A stretch of DNA of 23,397 bases, from NCBI GenBank assembly GCA_937907415.1, contig CALCHY010000155.1, positions 1 to 23,397 on the forward strand, given 5' to 3'. Under the pieces are notes generated by a model that made no database searches, had not been told where the DNA came from, and saw only the letters and a program-made list of their open reading frames with translations. Positions 8,746 through 16,163 of the stretch are shown here, piece after piece (position 1 is the stretch's first letter; every line of letters starts with the position of its first letter). Position numbers and translations under genes: made by a program. This DNA is from an uncultured Trueperaceae bacterium. Lineage in GTDB: Bacteria; Deinococcota; Deinococci; Deinococcales; Trueperaceae.

Positions 8746-10239
8746 TCAGTGGGCGTCCGGTTCGTGATCCTCGTCACCGCGGGCGCCCAGCCGGGGCAGT
8801 TCCGCCGTGAGCCTGAGTGAAGCGGTCGAGACGGGATCGATATGCATGCCACGTGAGTCGACGGTGAATTCCCTGACGTCCTTGTCGTGCCGTGAGCCGC
8901 GCATCTTGAGCACGACCAGCCCGCGGCGCAGCGAGCCCGCCACCTCGCTGTGCCGGAGCAGGATGATCAGGTCCGTGACTGTCGACAGGTGCGACTCGCT
9001 GTGCGAGGCTCCCCCAAGGAAGGTGGGCGTGGTCGAAGTCATCATGGCCGTAAGCGCGCGGTCCTTGAAGGTGGCCGATAGGCTCACGATGAACTTGCGG
9101 AAGCCGTCGACGGTGCCGACGCGCTCGAGCGCGGACAAGCTGTCTACCGCAACCCGCGTCGGACGGAACTCCTCGATCTGAGCCGAGATGGCCACGAGGT
9201 GTTCCTCGAGCGTTCCCACCTCAGGATAGGCCGCGACGACCCTCAGCAGGCCCTCTCGCTCCATGGCCTCGAAGTCGAATCCCCAACCGCGAGCGTTGCG
9301 GAACAGCTGCTCCCGCCGCTCCTCGAACGCGAAGACCAGGCAGCGCTCGCCCAGGCGTGCACCGGTCGCCACGAACGACGACATGAGCAGCGACTTGCCG
9401 GTGCCGGCAGCCCCGGAGATCAGCACGACCGAATCGCGGAAGAGGCCGCCGTCGACCATCGCATCGAGCTCAGCGTTGCCGATGCTGATGCGCTCGTCGC
9501 TCAGCACGCGATCATCCTCTATGTCCAGATGGGGGATGACGTTGAGGCCGGAGTTGTTGACCGAGAAGCCGAACTCTCCGGTACCGTGGCCCGTACCGCG
9601 GAACTTGACGATCTCGATGGTGCGCCGACGCTTCTCGGCGGTCAGGACGTTCCGTAGCAGGATGAGGTTGTCCGTGACGAACTCGTCGACGCCCCGGCGT
9701 GACACCGGACCGTAATCGCTGTCGCGCTCGGTCGTGAGTAAGGTGGTGACGCCGATCTCGGCCATGCGAGTGACCACGCGGTGCAACTCGTTCCTAAAGT
9801 TCGCGTCCTGGTCGAACTGGGCGAATAGGCCGTCGAGCGAGTCGATAACTACGCGGCTAGCGCCCAGCCGCTCGACGGCCGCTTCGATGCGAGCCAGGAG
9901 GGCCGCGAGGTCGTACGAGCCGGCTTGCAGCGTGGTGCCCTCGAGGGCGCGGCTGGCGTCCACGAACGCCCACATGCCTGCTGACTCCCAGTCGCTGACA
10001 TCCCAACTGAATCCGCGGACGTTCTCGCGGATGCTCGCCATCGGTTCTTCGCAGGTCACGAACACGCCCGGCTGACCCGCCACGATGCCGCCCCGAAGGA
10101 ACTGCGCGGCCAGGACCGTCTTCCCGCTGCCGGCGGTCCCGGCGACGATGACCGCCCTACCCGCCGGGAAGCCCCCCTTGGTGATGCTGTCAAGACCAGG
10201 GACGCCGGTCAAGACCTTGGTCATCGCAGTCATCGCCAC
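8746..10239 (-). CDS. kaiC: KaiC-like double-domain RecA/AAA ATPase
   Basis: KaiC is a hexameric ATPase and autokinase, the core of the cyanobacterial clock; elsewhere it acts as a timer or stress regulator. The 497-residue length is close to the usual about 520. The CI domain has Walker A GTAGSGKT at 34-41, the glutamate pair at 64-65 (TCEEP) and the Walker B Asp at 133. The CII domain has GAAGTGKS at 276-283, glutamates at 306-307 (FAFEE) and Asp at 366. The block SESHLSTVTDLIILL places S419 and T420 at the positions of the S431/T432 phosphorylation pair of cyanobacterial KaiC, with S414 at the T426 position. Both ATPase and autokinase activity therefore look possible. ATG 10239 has GAGGT about 10 bases upstream. 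Seven bases separate it from kaiB and one base separates its stop from the GGDEF gene, a tight operon. No kaiA is seen. Confidence 0.93.
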   Translation of the reverse strand: MAMTAMTKVLTGVPGLDSITKGGFPAGRAVIVAGTAGSGKTVLAAQFLRGGIVAGQPGVFVTCEEPMASIRENVRGFSWDVSDWESAGMWAFVDASRALEGTTLQAGSYDLAALLARIEAAVERLGASRVVIDSLDGLFAQFDQDANFRNELHRVVTRMAEIGVTTLLTTERDSDYGPVSRRGVDEFVTDNLILLRNVLTAEKRRRTIEIVKFRGTGHGTGEFGFSVNNSGLNVIPHLDIEDDRVLSDERISIGNAELDAMVDGGLFRDSVVLISGAAGTGKSLLMSSFVATGARLGERCLVFAFEERREQLFRNARGWGFDFEAMEREGLLRVVAAYPEVGTLEEHLVAISAQIEEFRPTRVAVDSLSALERVGTVDGFRKFIVSLSATFKDRALTAMMTSTTPTFLGGASHSESHLSTVTDLIILLRHSEVAGSLRRGLVVLKMRGSRHDKDVREFTVDSRGMHIDPVSTASLRLTAELPRLGARGDEDHEPDAH

Positions 10240-10246
10240 GGGTACC

Positions 10247-10573
10247 TCACGTGCCCTTCCGAGTGTCTACGCTCGGCAGCGCAGCCGCTTGCGGCACTCC
10301 CAATTTGACCAGCACGCTGGCGGTCAATGTCAGGTCGCCGATTATGCGAACGGGGGGACCGGGTTTACGCCGGAGCAGCGTGGGAGTCGCGAGGATCTTG
10401 GCGCTCTCGGCGAGTTCGGGATCGACGAGCACGTCGATGACCGTCAGCTGATAGCGGCGGGCGAGACGCTCCTCGCACATGGCAGTAAGGGTCTCGATGG
10501 CTGCGCGAGAGCGGAGTCCGTTGCCCGCGACGTACAGCTCGAAGTGGTACTCCGACACAAGGAACGATAGCAC
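10247..10573 (-). CDS. kaiB: KaiB-like clock protein
   Basis: KaiB is a small fold-switching protein related to thioredoxin that binds the CI ring of KaiC. The predicted 108-residue product shows the KaiB order. It opens with a strand containing EYHFELYVAGN, then a helix with R-S-R-A-A-IETL and the strand YQLTVIDVLVDPELA. The signature KILATPTLLRR, with the proline of the thioredoxin-like fold, follows, and PPVRIIGDLT ends the core. The start is uncertain: GTG 10573 has a G-rich GGGGGTGAG almost touching it, while a GTG five codons later would give the more usual MSEYHF beginning. It is the first gene of the kaiB-kaiC-GGDEF operon. I could not find a clear promoter upstream, where only decayed sequence is seen. 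Confidence 0.9.
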   Translation of the reverse strand: MLSFLVSEYHFELYVAGNGLRSRAAIETLTAMCEERLARRYQLTVIDVLVDPELAESAKILATPTLLRRKPGPPVRIIGDLTLTASVLVKLGVPQAAALPSVDTRKGT

Positions 10574-10685
10574 CTCACCCCCGAAACTCCGTGCTCACGT
10601 CATCTCCGGCGGCTCCGCGGGCGTCCTGGAGGCTGTTACCAAGAGGGGGCTCCGTGGCCGCTGGCCCTTGGGCGCGGCCCGATCC

Positions 10686-10990
10686 TTACGAGAGTCCTAC
10701 CTGGCTACGGCCGGGTTCCTGCAACCCGCCACGGCCAACTTCGTCAACGGCTACCGAGACCAGCTCTCTCACACCGGCGCAAACCGGCAGACCGGCAATC
10801 CAGGCCAGTGCTGCGCCAGCATCGCCTGCGGTATTAGGGAGCCGGACTCGCGGATGGGCACCAGCAGCCCGACGAGACCTAGTGGGGCGCCGAGTGCTGA
10901 CAACACCCAGGGACGTGCGGTGCCTGCGCTGACGACCCAGTAATCGGTAGTCTCCCGGTCGAAGTCCAGGTTGTCCTTGCTGGAGCCCAT
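10686..10990 (-). pseudogene. N-terminal remnant of an MFS transporter
   Basis: From an ATG at 10990 the minus strand reads MGSSKDNLDFDRETTDYWVV, then RPWVLSALGAPLGLVGLLVP and IRESGSLIPQ. The last part is typical of the first membrane helix of a group of MFS permeases (GLLVPIRESGSLLPQ). A frameshift near 10790 moves the matching continuation GLPVCAGVRELVSVAV into a neighbouring frame, and the sequence ends at 10686. More than ten helices are missing, so this is a dead fragment. The first 19 or so codons lie inside the 116-bp segment that recurs near the cupin remnant at 15.9 kb. The MFS assignment comes from one helix motif only. Confidence 0.5.
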
Positions 10991-11046
10991 CTGCACGCGG
11001 CCGGTGGGGCTCGGCCAATCTCGGATAGGCGCAACAGGGTGCGACA
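10931..11046. repeat. 116-bp duplicated segment, copy A
   Basis: The segment aligns without gaps to 15913-16028 at about 90 percent identity (about 12 mismatches by hand count). In the minus-strand frame both copies encode IRDWPSPTGRVQMGSSKD followed by LDF and an acidic stretch. Flanking sequences differ: copy A leads into an MFS remnant, copy B into a cupin remnant. Confidence 0.7.
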
Positions 11047-11654
11047 CCGACAGCGAGGTGGTCAGGCGGTCGGCCCGCCGTTTCTGCAACGACTGGACGA
11101 AGTTGAACTGGGCGAGCACGGTGATCACACAGAACACGTTGATGTCGAGCCACAGGATGAACCCAGGATAGCGGTGACCGCTCAGAACAAACTGGGCGGC
11201 CCCGCCCACGGCGCAGTCGCAGGGGCACTCCGGCGGCGGGTCCGTGAAGTGAGCGGCTCCGTGAAGGCTAAGCCATCAGGTTGCTGCTCGAAGCGTCGGG
11301 GAGCGGGTTCGGTGAAAGTGAGCTTGAAGACCATCAGTTCAGCCCAGTCGACGCGCATCTCACCTTCGACGCCGTGGCCGCGCTGCCCGCCATGGCGGCG
11401 CCGATGACTAATGGGTCGAAGATACTTTCCCTGAGCGGACTCTAGACCCGCAGAGGCGCCAGCGGCCTGTCACCGACCCGCCACTGGTACGAGTCAGGGT
11501 ACACTCCTGTTTGTTCAATTCATGGGCTTTTGGGCATGCCGCATAGGTAGAAAAGTAGGTCAACCGATCAGGTTGTATCAGTGGATGTGCCCACCAATTT
11601 GTCCGAGCCGCGCCCGTCCAACCAAGGGCACCGAGGCGGCAGAAGGAAGAGCTT
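11047..11654. other. Region without a supported gene, upstream of the lipoprotein
   Basis: On the minus strand a frame continues from the duplicated segment up to about 11209 and contains one hydrophobic stretch (FILWLDINVFCVITVLAQF). It may be a membrane-protein remnant, which I cannot assign. Between 11230 and 11654 neither strand gives a convincing protein. The promoter of the lipoprotein gene must be in the last 150 bases; I see no clear -35/-10 pair. The AT-richer patch around 11510-11580 is the most likely place. Confidence 0.3.
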
Positions 11655-13298
11655 ATGCGTAAACTGCAGCTTCGTTTGGGCACATACATGGTCGCAATGG
11701 CATTCCTGGTTGCGTGCGGGTCTACGCCTCCGCCCAAGCCCACCATCGAGGTCCCAGATCCGAAACCACTAACAGTGAGCGCAACCCAGGACGAAACCCG
11801 CTCGGTGAGCGCACTCATACCTGTTGGCGGCGGTGCGCTCGAGGTAATCGGCGCCGACGGTGCCGTTTTCCGGCTCACCATCCCGGGTAGGGCGCTCTTG
11901 AGCCCCACCACTATCACGATGACGCCGCTCGTCGATCTCTCGGGCTCGCCTGTGACAGGAAGCATGTATGGCGTGGCCCTCGAACCAGCCGGATTGCGGC
12001 TCTACGACGCAGCCACCCTCGAGATCGTGCCCGCCAGTGACGGCGCCGTCAGCGCCATCGGCTTCGCGGCTAACAGTAACGGCAGCCAGTTCCATCTTGC
12101 GCCTCCTGCGCGTTCAAACAACGCTGACAGCGTGACGCTGAACCTATTCCACTTCTCCCTGCACGGCGCCTTCAGCGGAACCAAGGTCGAACCGTACACG
12201 ATTGAAGGTTCGCCCAATGACTTCATGCCCAGCGACTGGGAGGCGCAGCAGGAGCAGTTGCTAAGTGACCTGCTTGCCAAGGAGCGCACTGCCGAGCTTC
12301 TGGGTCAGGAAGGCGACCCTGAACTGGCAAGGAAACTCGAAGCCATCCTCAACACCACCTTTCAACGGGCAATCTCGCCGCTCTTGTCGGGAATCGCAGG
12401 CAACTGCGCCAGCATGAAAGCCAACGGGAGTAAGGTGCTCGGTTGGGTCCGAACCGTGGAGCTGGTGGGATTGGGTACTTCCTTCGCCAGCGAGGTGAAC
12501 CGGGTGGAGGCCGCCACACGCTCCGGAGCGAACCGGTGCTGGGAGGAAGCTATCCAGCCCTGCATCGATCCGGCCGCAGCAAGTTATGGCCTCGTGCTCG
12601 AAGCGACTCGCCTCAATCTGCTGCTAGGCGGCAGCAGCGCCGTGTACGACCCGGCGCGTGAAGATTTGCGGTGCGACAACGAGTGCGCCTGGGTGGCTGA
12701 CGTCATTGCCGTTGACCTAGACTTCAGCTTCAACTACCAGTTGGAGGGCCCCGTGTTGGGCGGAGCAGCTAGGGGCAAGTTGAGCCGCCAGTGGACGGCG
12801 CAGGCGCGCCTGCCGCTTGATCTTGACAACCCGTCTTCCCACCTTGGCGCGCTATTTCGCGCGACTACCGAGGCCGGCAACCCGATGGACGTGAGTTACT
12901 CCGTTGAAGCCTCTGTAACATCCGACAGGAACGGCACCCTCCGCTCGGTCATCGGCTCTGGTACGGTCCCCCCTGGCCTTGTCACGTTGGTGGTAGACAT
13001 TTCTACCCTCTCGTGCGTCATAGGTGGCGTCTTCGAACTTGACGGAGTGCCAGTAGAGGTTTACCAAGCACAGTACGGTACAGAGACGAGAGACTTGGCG
13101 ATTGGCTGGGCAAAGCTGTTCAGGCAGCAGCTTACGCCGGGGGTCGTGCATGGCGTAGTGGTGGCGCCCGGTGACGGCTCCGATTACCATGCCACGATCA
13201 ACCTCGGCCTCGACCCGGTGCTGGCAGATTTCCGCAACGCGGACATCCTGGGGGCGGCCCAGATCGAGTGGACCGTAACCATGATCACCAAGCCGTAG
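11655..13298 (+). CDS. Large secreted lipoprotein with a ZU5-like beta domain
   Basis: The predicted protein has 547 residues. ATG 11655 has AAGGAAG about 6 bases upstream. The N-terminus is a lipoprotein signal with a basic start, a hydrophobic core and FLVAC as lipobox (Cys21), then a proline-rich spacer (GSTPPPKPTIEVP). Residues about 55-115 (GGALEVIGADGAVFRLTIPG, then SPTTITMTPL) resemble the ZU5-type beta domain found in many surface lipoproteins: a polar strand, an IP-G-A-L turn and a TITMTPL strand. The rest is mixed helical and beta, with scattered cysteine pairs that could form disulfides (RCDNEC near 337-342). I do not recognise a catalytic domain. It is probably anchored to a membrane facing the periplasm or the cell surface. 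A possible relative decays just downstream at 13380-13671. Confidence 0.8.
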   Translation: MRKLQLRLGTYMVAMAFLVACGSTPPPKPTIEVPDPKPLTVSATQDETRSVSALIPVGGGALEVIGADGAVFRLTIPGRALLSPTTITMTPLVDLSGSPVTGSMYGVALEPAGLRLYDAATLEIVPASDGAVSAIGFAANSNGSQFHLAPPARSNNADSVTLNLFHFSLHGAFSGTKVEPYTIEGSPNDFMPSDWEAQQEQLLSDLLAKERTAELLGQEGDPELARKLEAILNTTFQRAISPLLSGIAGNCASMKANGSKVLGWVRTVELVGLGTSFASEVNRVEAATRSGANRCWEEAIQPCIDPAAASYGLVLEATRLNLLLGGSSAVYDPAREDLRCDNECAWVADVIAVDLDFSFNYQLEGPVLGGAARGKLSRQWTAQARLPLDLDNPSSHLGALFRATTEAGNPMDVSYSVEASVTSDRNGTLRSVIGSGTVPPGLVTLVVDISTLSCVIGGVFELDGVPVEVYQAQYGTETRDLAIGWAKLFRQQLTPGVVHGVVVAPGDGSDYHATINLGLDPVLADFRNADILGAAQIEWTVTMITKP

Positions 13299-13379
13299 CA
13301 GGGGCGCCGGCACGCAGCGAACCGCCCGCTTCGCCCGAACTCGAGGGCCAAGGGACGGGGCACGGCCGGCGCCATACAC

Positions 13380-13671
13380 GTGACTTTCGAGGTGGAGCCC
13401 GGTAGCCACGTTTGCTCGAACTCTGTCGAGATTACCCACGAAGGCTAGAGCCTGGCTCTGGTGGTCGACAGCCACGTGACAGGTAACACCATCCGTATCA
13501 ACCTGCTCGCCACACACGGTAGTGGCGACCGCTTGGGGTTGGTGCGGGTTGGTTCTGAACGGGGCGGTGGACGGCAACTCGATGACGGGCAACTACCTGT
13601 TCACGCTCAAAGCGTGCAGCCAGAAATACGAGCTAGCGGGCAAGTTCACGTTCACCCGAACGCCTGCCTGA
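13380..13671 (+). pseudogene. Decayed secreted/lipoprotein C-terminal remnant
   Basis: The sequence reads VTFEVEPGSHVCSNSVEITH, then a TAG at 13446. It continues in the same frame with SHVTGNTIRINLLATHGSGD and, after a frameshift near 13545, with NGAVDGNSMTGNYLFTLKAC and a tail ending in FTFTRTPA before TGA 13671. The pattern V-x-G-N-x(I/M)-x...-F-L...C...G-x-FT-x-TR repeats and is typical of small beta-sandwich domains in secreted bacterial lipoproteins. One stop and one frameshift make it a pseudogene. Whether it was a separate gene or part of a longer relative of the upstream lipoprotein cannot be decided here. Confidence 0.4.
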
Positions 13672-13754
13672 CTGGCGTTCGACAGTCCCTAGCCACATAT
13701 GGTCATGAGTAAGGCCGTCACCTACGCAAGAATCGCCGTTAGCGGCCGGGAGGC

Positions 13755-14530
13755 CGGTGTGCCCATGCTGTAGGTGCAGAGTGATAGTCACGTGCGCCTC
13801 GCCAGCAGCGCCTACAGCGTGCCGCCCACAGTAGTAGGGCCCATGGTGCACGTGCGCATCCAGTACCTCACGCCCGGGCAGGAGTTCGAGGTGATCCTGG
13901 GCGGCGTCGTGATCGCCCGGCACCGCCTGGTGGCGGCTGGCGCCCACGTCACGCTACCGGAGCACAAGGACGCCATCAAGGCGGCGGCCCGCGCCGCTAG
14001 TCGGCCGCAGCAGCCTCGCCGCGCGTTCCGGCAGCTGCAAGCTGACTCCGAGCAATTCACCTACGCCGCCGCGCCGGTGGTGCAGACGCGCTCCCTGGCC
14101 GAGTACGAACGCCTGCTGGAGAGCGCATGAGCGAAGCCGCGCACTACGAACGCGTCAGAGAACAGTTCGAGAGCCTCGGCATGAGCGCCGCACTGAGTGA
14201 ACTCGACCGGTTACTTGAGAAAACCGCCCGCGAGGAACGCAGCCCCACCTGGCTGCTGGATCAGCTCTTCACCACCGAGCTCACAGCCCGCTTCGAACGC
14301 AGGGTGGCGGCCAACCTCAAGCTCAGCGGCATTCCCGCCAAGAAGACCTTGGATCAGTTCGACTTCGTCGCCCAACCCAGCGTCCCGAGAGCCACCATGG
14401 AGGAGCTCGCCACGTACGCTTCTTACGTCAAGCATCGTCGGCAGGCAACTCCGCAGCGTCGCCCCGCGTTGGCGGAACGGGCCCGGCGTCAGCCGCGCGG
14501 CCGTTATCGGCCATTCACTCGACCTCCGGC
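13755..14530 (+). mobile_element. IS21-family remnant (copy B), both ends missing
   Basis: This segment holds the C-terminal about 120 codons of an istA followed by the N-terminal half of an istB, in the same orientation and with the same ATGA overlap as copy A. It has diverged clearly from copy A at the protein level (for example [19 protein letters not shown] against LASSAYSVPPTVVGPMVHV), so the two are different elements and not a recent duplication. No terminal repeat is visible on either side. Confidence 0.72.
13774..14130 (+). pseudogene. istA: IstA transposase, C-terminal fragment
   Basis: About 118 residues match the last quarter of the complete IstA at 5320-6585. They start at the SDSHVRL motif, run through AYSVPP and HVRIQYL, and end in [17 protein letters not shown]. 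The helix-turn-helix and the DDE core are missing. An in-frame stop sits just ahead of the homology (13767-13769), so the apparent start codon has no biological meaning. Its stop overlaps the istB start by four bases, the family arrangement. Confidence 0.78.
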
Positions 14531-14537
14531 TACTTGA
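14127..14537 (+). pseudogene. istB: IstB helper ATPase, truncated before the Walker A motif
   Basis: The first about 110 residues look like a normal IstB N-terminal domain: MSEAAHYERVREQFESLGMS, SPTWLLDQLFTTEL, RRVAANLKLSGIPAKKTLDQ, FDFVAQPSV and the helix up to YVKHRRQ. The expected P-loop (GPPGVGKTHLA-type) should follow but is absent; an arginine-rich tail of about 28 residues takes its place and stops at 14537. The tail contains ALAERARRQPRG, which resembles the helix after the P-loop, so a small deletion of the P-loop segment is likely. Without ATP binding it cannot function. Confidence 0.75.
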
Positions 14538-14594
14538 GGACCGTCCCCGTTCTTAATGTGCGCTTCACAGAGGGAGCCTACGCTGTAATTGGCG

Positions 14595-14602
14595 AAGGAG
14601 GT
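14595..14602 (+). promoter_or_regulatory. Near-perfect ribosome-binding site of the SHOCT gene
   Basis: AAGGAGGT at 14595-14602 is fully complementary to the 3' end of 16S rRNA and lies five bases before ATG 14608, which fixes the start of that small gene. Confidence 0.75.
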
Positions 14603-14607
14603 TAGCC

Positions 14608-14853
14608 ATGATGGGCTCCTGGGGTTACGGTCACATGGGTGGCTTCGGTTGGGTCGGCATGATACTTCTTTGGATCCTGATGGCGCTGGCGGTGATTTGG
14701 CTGTGGCGCACGTTAGACATCTCCCGCACGCTCCGCGATGGCGGGCAGAAGGCACCCAGACCGGATGATGCATTGCGGATTGTGCGTGAGCGTTACGCGC
14801 GGGGCGAGATTGGCGAGGAGGAGTTCGAGAAGATGAAGCGCCAGTTGTCGTGA
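14608..14853 (+). CDS. Small membrane protein with a SHOCT domain
   Basis: This 81-residue protein has a glycine/methionine/histidine-containing N-terminus (MMGSWGYGHMGG), then one strong membrane helix (about 16-35) and a linker. It ends in a classic SHOCT motif, DALRIVRERYARGEIGEEEF with KMKRQL at the C-terminus. SHOCT is a short two-helix domain that often ends small membrane proteins and is thought to mediate oligomerisation. The order of a M/H-rich N-terminus, one helix and SHOCT recurs in small proteins next to copper or multicopper-oxidase genes, but no metal enzyme is in this window. It is followed by the DUF305 remnant and a cytochrome c gene on the same strand, probably one transcript. 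Confidence 0.82.
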   Translation: MMGSWGYGHMGGFGWVGMILLWILMALAVIWLWRTLDISRTLRDGGQKAPRPDDALRIVRERYARGEIGEEEFEKMKRQLS

Positions 14854-14870
14854 ATTACCCATAGTCAATC

Positions 14871-15092
14871 GTGACCTCGAGGAGCCGACCCCGATGGGGC
14901 CTTCCTGTCGCAGATGATTATCACCAAGGCGCCATCGACATGGCGAAGCTTGCCCTCGAGCGCGCCACCCACGCGAAACTCCGCAACCTGGCGCGCGACG
15001 TAATCGTCACGCAGGCCGAGGGGCGGGCGGCCCGTCCTCCCGGCCCCGCGACCGTCATTCCACCGAAGGAAGTTGAAGTCATTGCCCCGTAA
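14871..15092 (+). pseudogene. DUF305 family protein, frameshifted remnant
   Basis: One frame reads ADPDGAFLSQMI (about 14884-14919). The neighbouring frame continues YHQGAIDMAKLALERATHAK and LRNLARDVIVTQ. Together these spell the DUF305 core, D-x-AFL-x-MI-x-HHQGAIDMA...A-x-H-x-L-x-LA-x-x-I...Q, with a small deletion at the HH position. After VTQA the family's conserved continuation is lost and a short proline-rich tail ends at 15092, just inside the cytochrome gene. DUF305 proteins are ferritin-like helical proteins often found in copper-related clusters. No signal peptide is left, so only the core survives. The family assignment is firm; the pseudogene status rests on the frameshift. Confidence 0.65.
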
Positions 15093-15519
15093 ACCCAAGA
15101 AGCGCCGCGGCCCGCGCCCAGCGACTATCGCCCTAGCGTCGGGCGTCGTCATCGTTGTGATGCTCGCCGTCTACGCCCGCATCGGCCACGGCGGTTCGGC
15201 ACCACTCAGCTACCCCACCTACTCGGCCGAGCAGCTCGCCCGCGGCGAGCAGGCGTTTCAGGCGAACTGCGCCACCTGCCACGGGGCCACGGGCGCCGGC
15301 AATCCGCGCGCCGGTGTCCCCGCTCTAAACGGCAGCATGCACGCCTGGCACCATCCCGACTCTCAGATTGCGGCCACGATCCGCCAGGGCGGCTTAATGA
15401 TGCCCGCGGTCGGCGCCGACTGGAGCGACGAGCAGGTAATGGCGGTCACCGCCTACATCAAGGAGTGGTGGACACCGCAGCAGCGCGCCGCGCAGGCGCG
15501 CATGGGAGGGCCGCTCTAG
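15082..15519 (+). CDS. Membrane-anchored class I cytochrome c
   Basis: The protein has about 145 residues. A basic N-terminus (PRKPKKRRGPRP) is followed by one uncleaved membrane helix (about 14-33), which places the rest outside the cytoplasmic membrane. The haem domain starts with an AEQLARGEQAFQANCATCHG segment containing the single CxxCH haem site. It continues through GVPALNG and the sixth-ligand methionine region GGLMMPAV, and ends with the helix MAVTAYIKEWW. This is a mono-haem electron carrier, probably linked to the respiratory chain. I prefer TTG 15082 because GAAGGA lies 11 bases ahead; TTG 15073 is in frame but only two bases from it. The start overlaps the end of the DUF305 remnant, suggesting former translational coupling. 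Confidence 0.85.
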   Translation: MPRKPKKRRGPRPATIALASGVVIVVMLAVYARIGHGGSAPLSYPTYSAEQLARGEQAFQANCATCHGATGAGNPRAGVPALNGSMHAWHHPDSQIAATIRQGGLMMPAVGADWSDEQVMAVTAYIKEWWTPQQRAAQARMGGPL

Positions 15520-15765
15520 CGTGAGCATGGTTGCCCTCAACAACGGTATTGACGGAACGGAGCGGGAGCGTAGTAATCAGCACGGCAGAGGTTTGCGCCC
15601 GCCCCACCTAGCGGCAGCTTCGCGACCCGACAGCTGAAAGTCGACTCCCTAGGCGATAACGAAGAAGCCGAGGCGGCGACGATGCTTACGCCGTTGTGCG
15701 CCGTATCCGGACTCCGCTCGGTTTCACGGTCCGTGCGGACAGCCAGGAGTAGAGCCGGTCGGCGT

Positions 15766-16053
15766 TCAGTGGTGGTGCGCGGCTGCGTCCGCCTCGGCCT
15801 TGGTCTCGTGCACCGTGCCGTGGGCATGCTCAGGTGGCGTGTAGATGGAGTAGATCTTCAGCGGCCCACTACCAACATTGGCGATGTTGTGCCACGTGCC
15901 TGCGGGTACCAGCACGACCCAGTCATCGGTGATCTCCTGCTCGAAGTCCAGGTCGTCCTTGCTCGAGCCCATCTGCACGCGACCGGTGGGGCTCGGCCAA
16001 TCTCGGATATGCGCGTCAGGGTGCGACAACCGGGCGCAGCCCATGGTTCCCAT
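15766..16053 (-). pseudogene. Cupin-domain remnant fused to the duplicated segment
   Basis: The C-terminal about 55 residues (VVLVPAGTWHNIANVGSGPL, then YSIYTPPEHAHGTVHETKAE and a His-rich end) match the second half of small single-domain cupins of the type with a PPEHxxGTVHxTKAEA tail. The first cupin motif, with its metal-binding histidines and glutamate, is absent. In its place the frame runs into the 116-bp duplicated segment (IRDWPSPTGRVQMGSSKD). The ATG at 16053 lies in sequence without recognisable content. The product would lack half the barrel, so I call it a remnant. An intact frame means that expression as a short protein cannot be excluded. Confidence 0.55.
15913..16028. repeat. 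116-bp duplicated segment, copy B
   Basis: This is the ungapped partner of 10931-11046 in the same orientation, about 5 kb away and about 90 percent identical. The identity ends sharply on both sides, at the cupin junction and at GTGCGACA. Confidence 0.7.
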
Positions 16054-16163
16054 ACCGCCGGATCAAGCGTGGTGCGACTGGCCCTCGATGTCGTCCACAA
16101 GCCGACTTTGGACCCGCATCTGCCTTCCGGGGCCCGCAAGCCGAACCTCGTGAGTTGGAGGTA

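Noticed and set aside
8745..8852. Longer start of the GGDEF protein at 8852
   Set aside because: The extra 36 residues would lie entirely inside the kaiC C-terminus and have no domain content. ATG 8744, one base after the kaiC stop, is the natural start.
10686..11228. 180-residue arginine-rich minus-strand frame as a gene
   Set aside because: Most of it is out of frame with the MFS-like and duplicated-segment readings. Only its last part carries the post-frameshift MFS continuation, so it is covered by the pseudogene entry.
13303..13373. Exact 9-bp inverted repeat GGCGCCGGC / GCCGGCGCC downstream of the large lipoprotein
   Set aside because: The arms are 53 bases apart, in very GC-rich DNA, with no T-run. 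Each arm is almost self-palindromic, so chance is likely.
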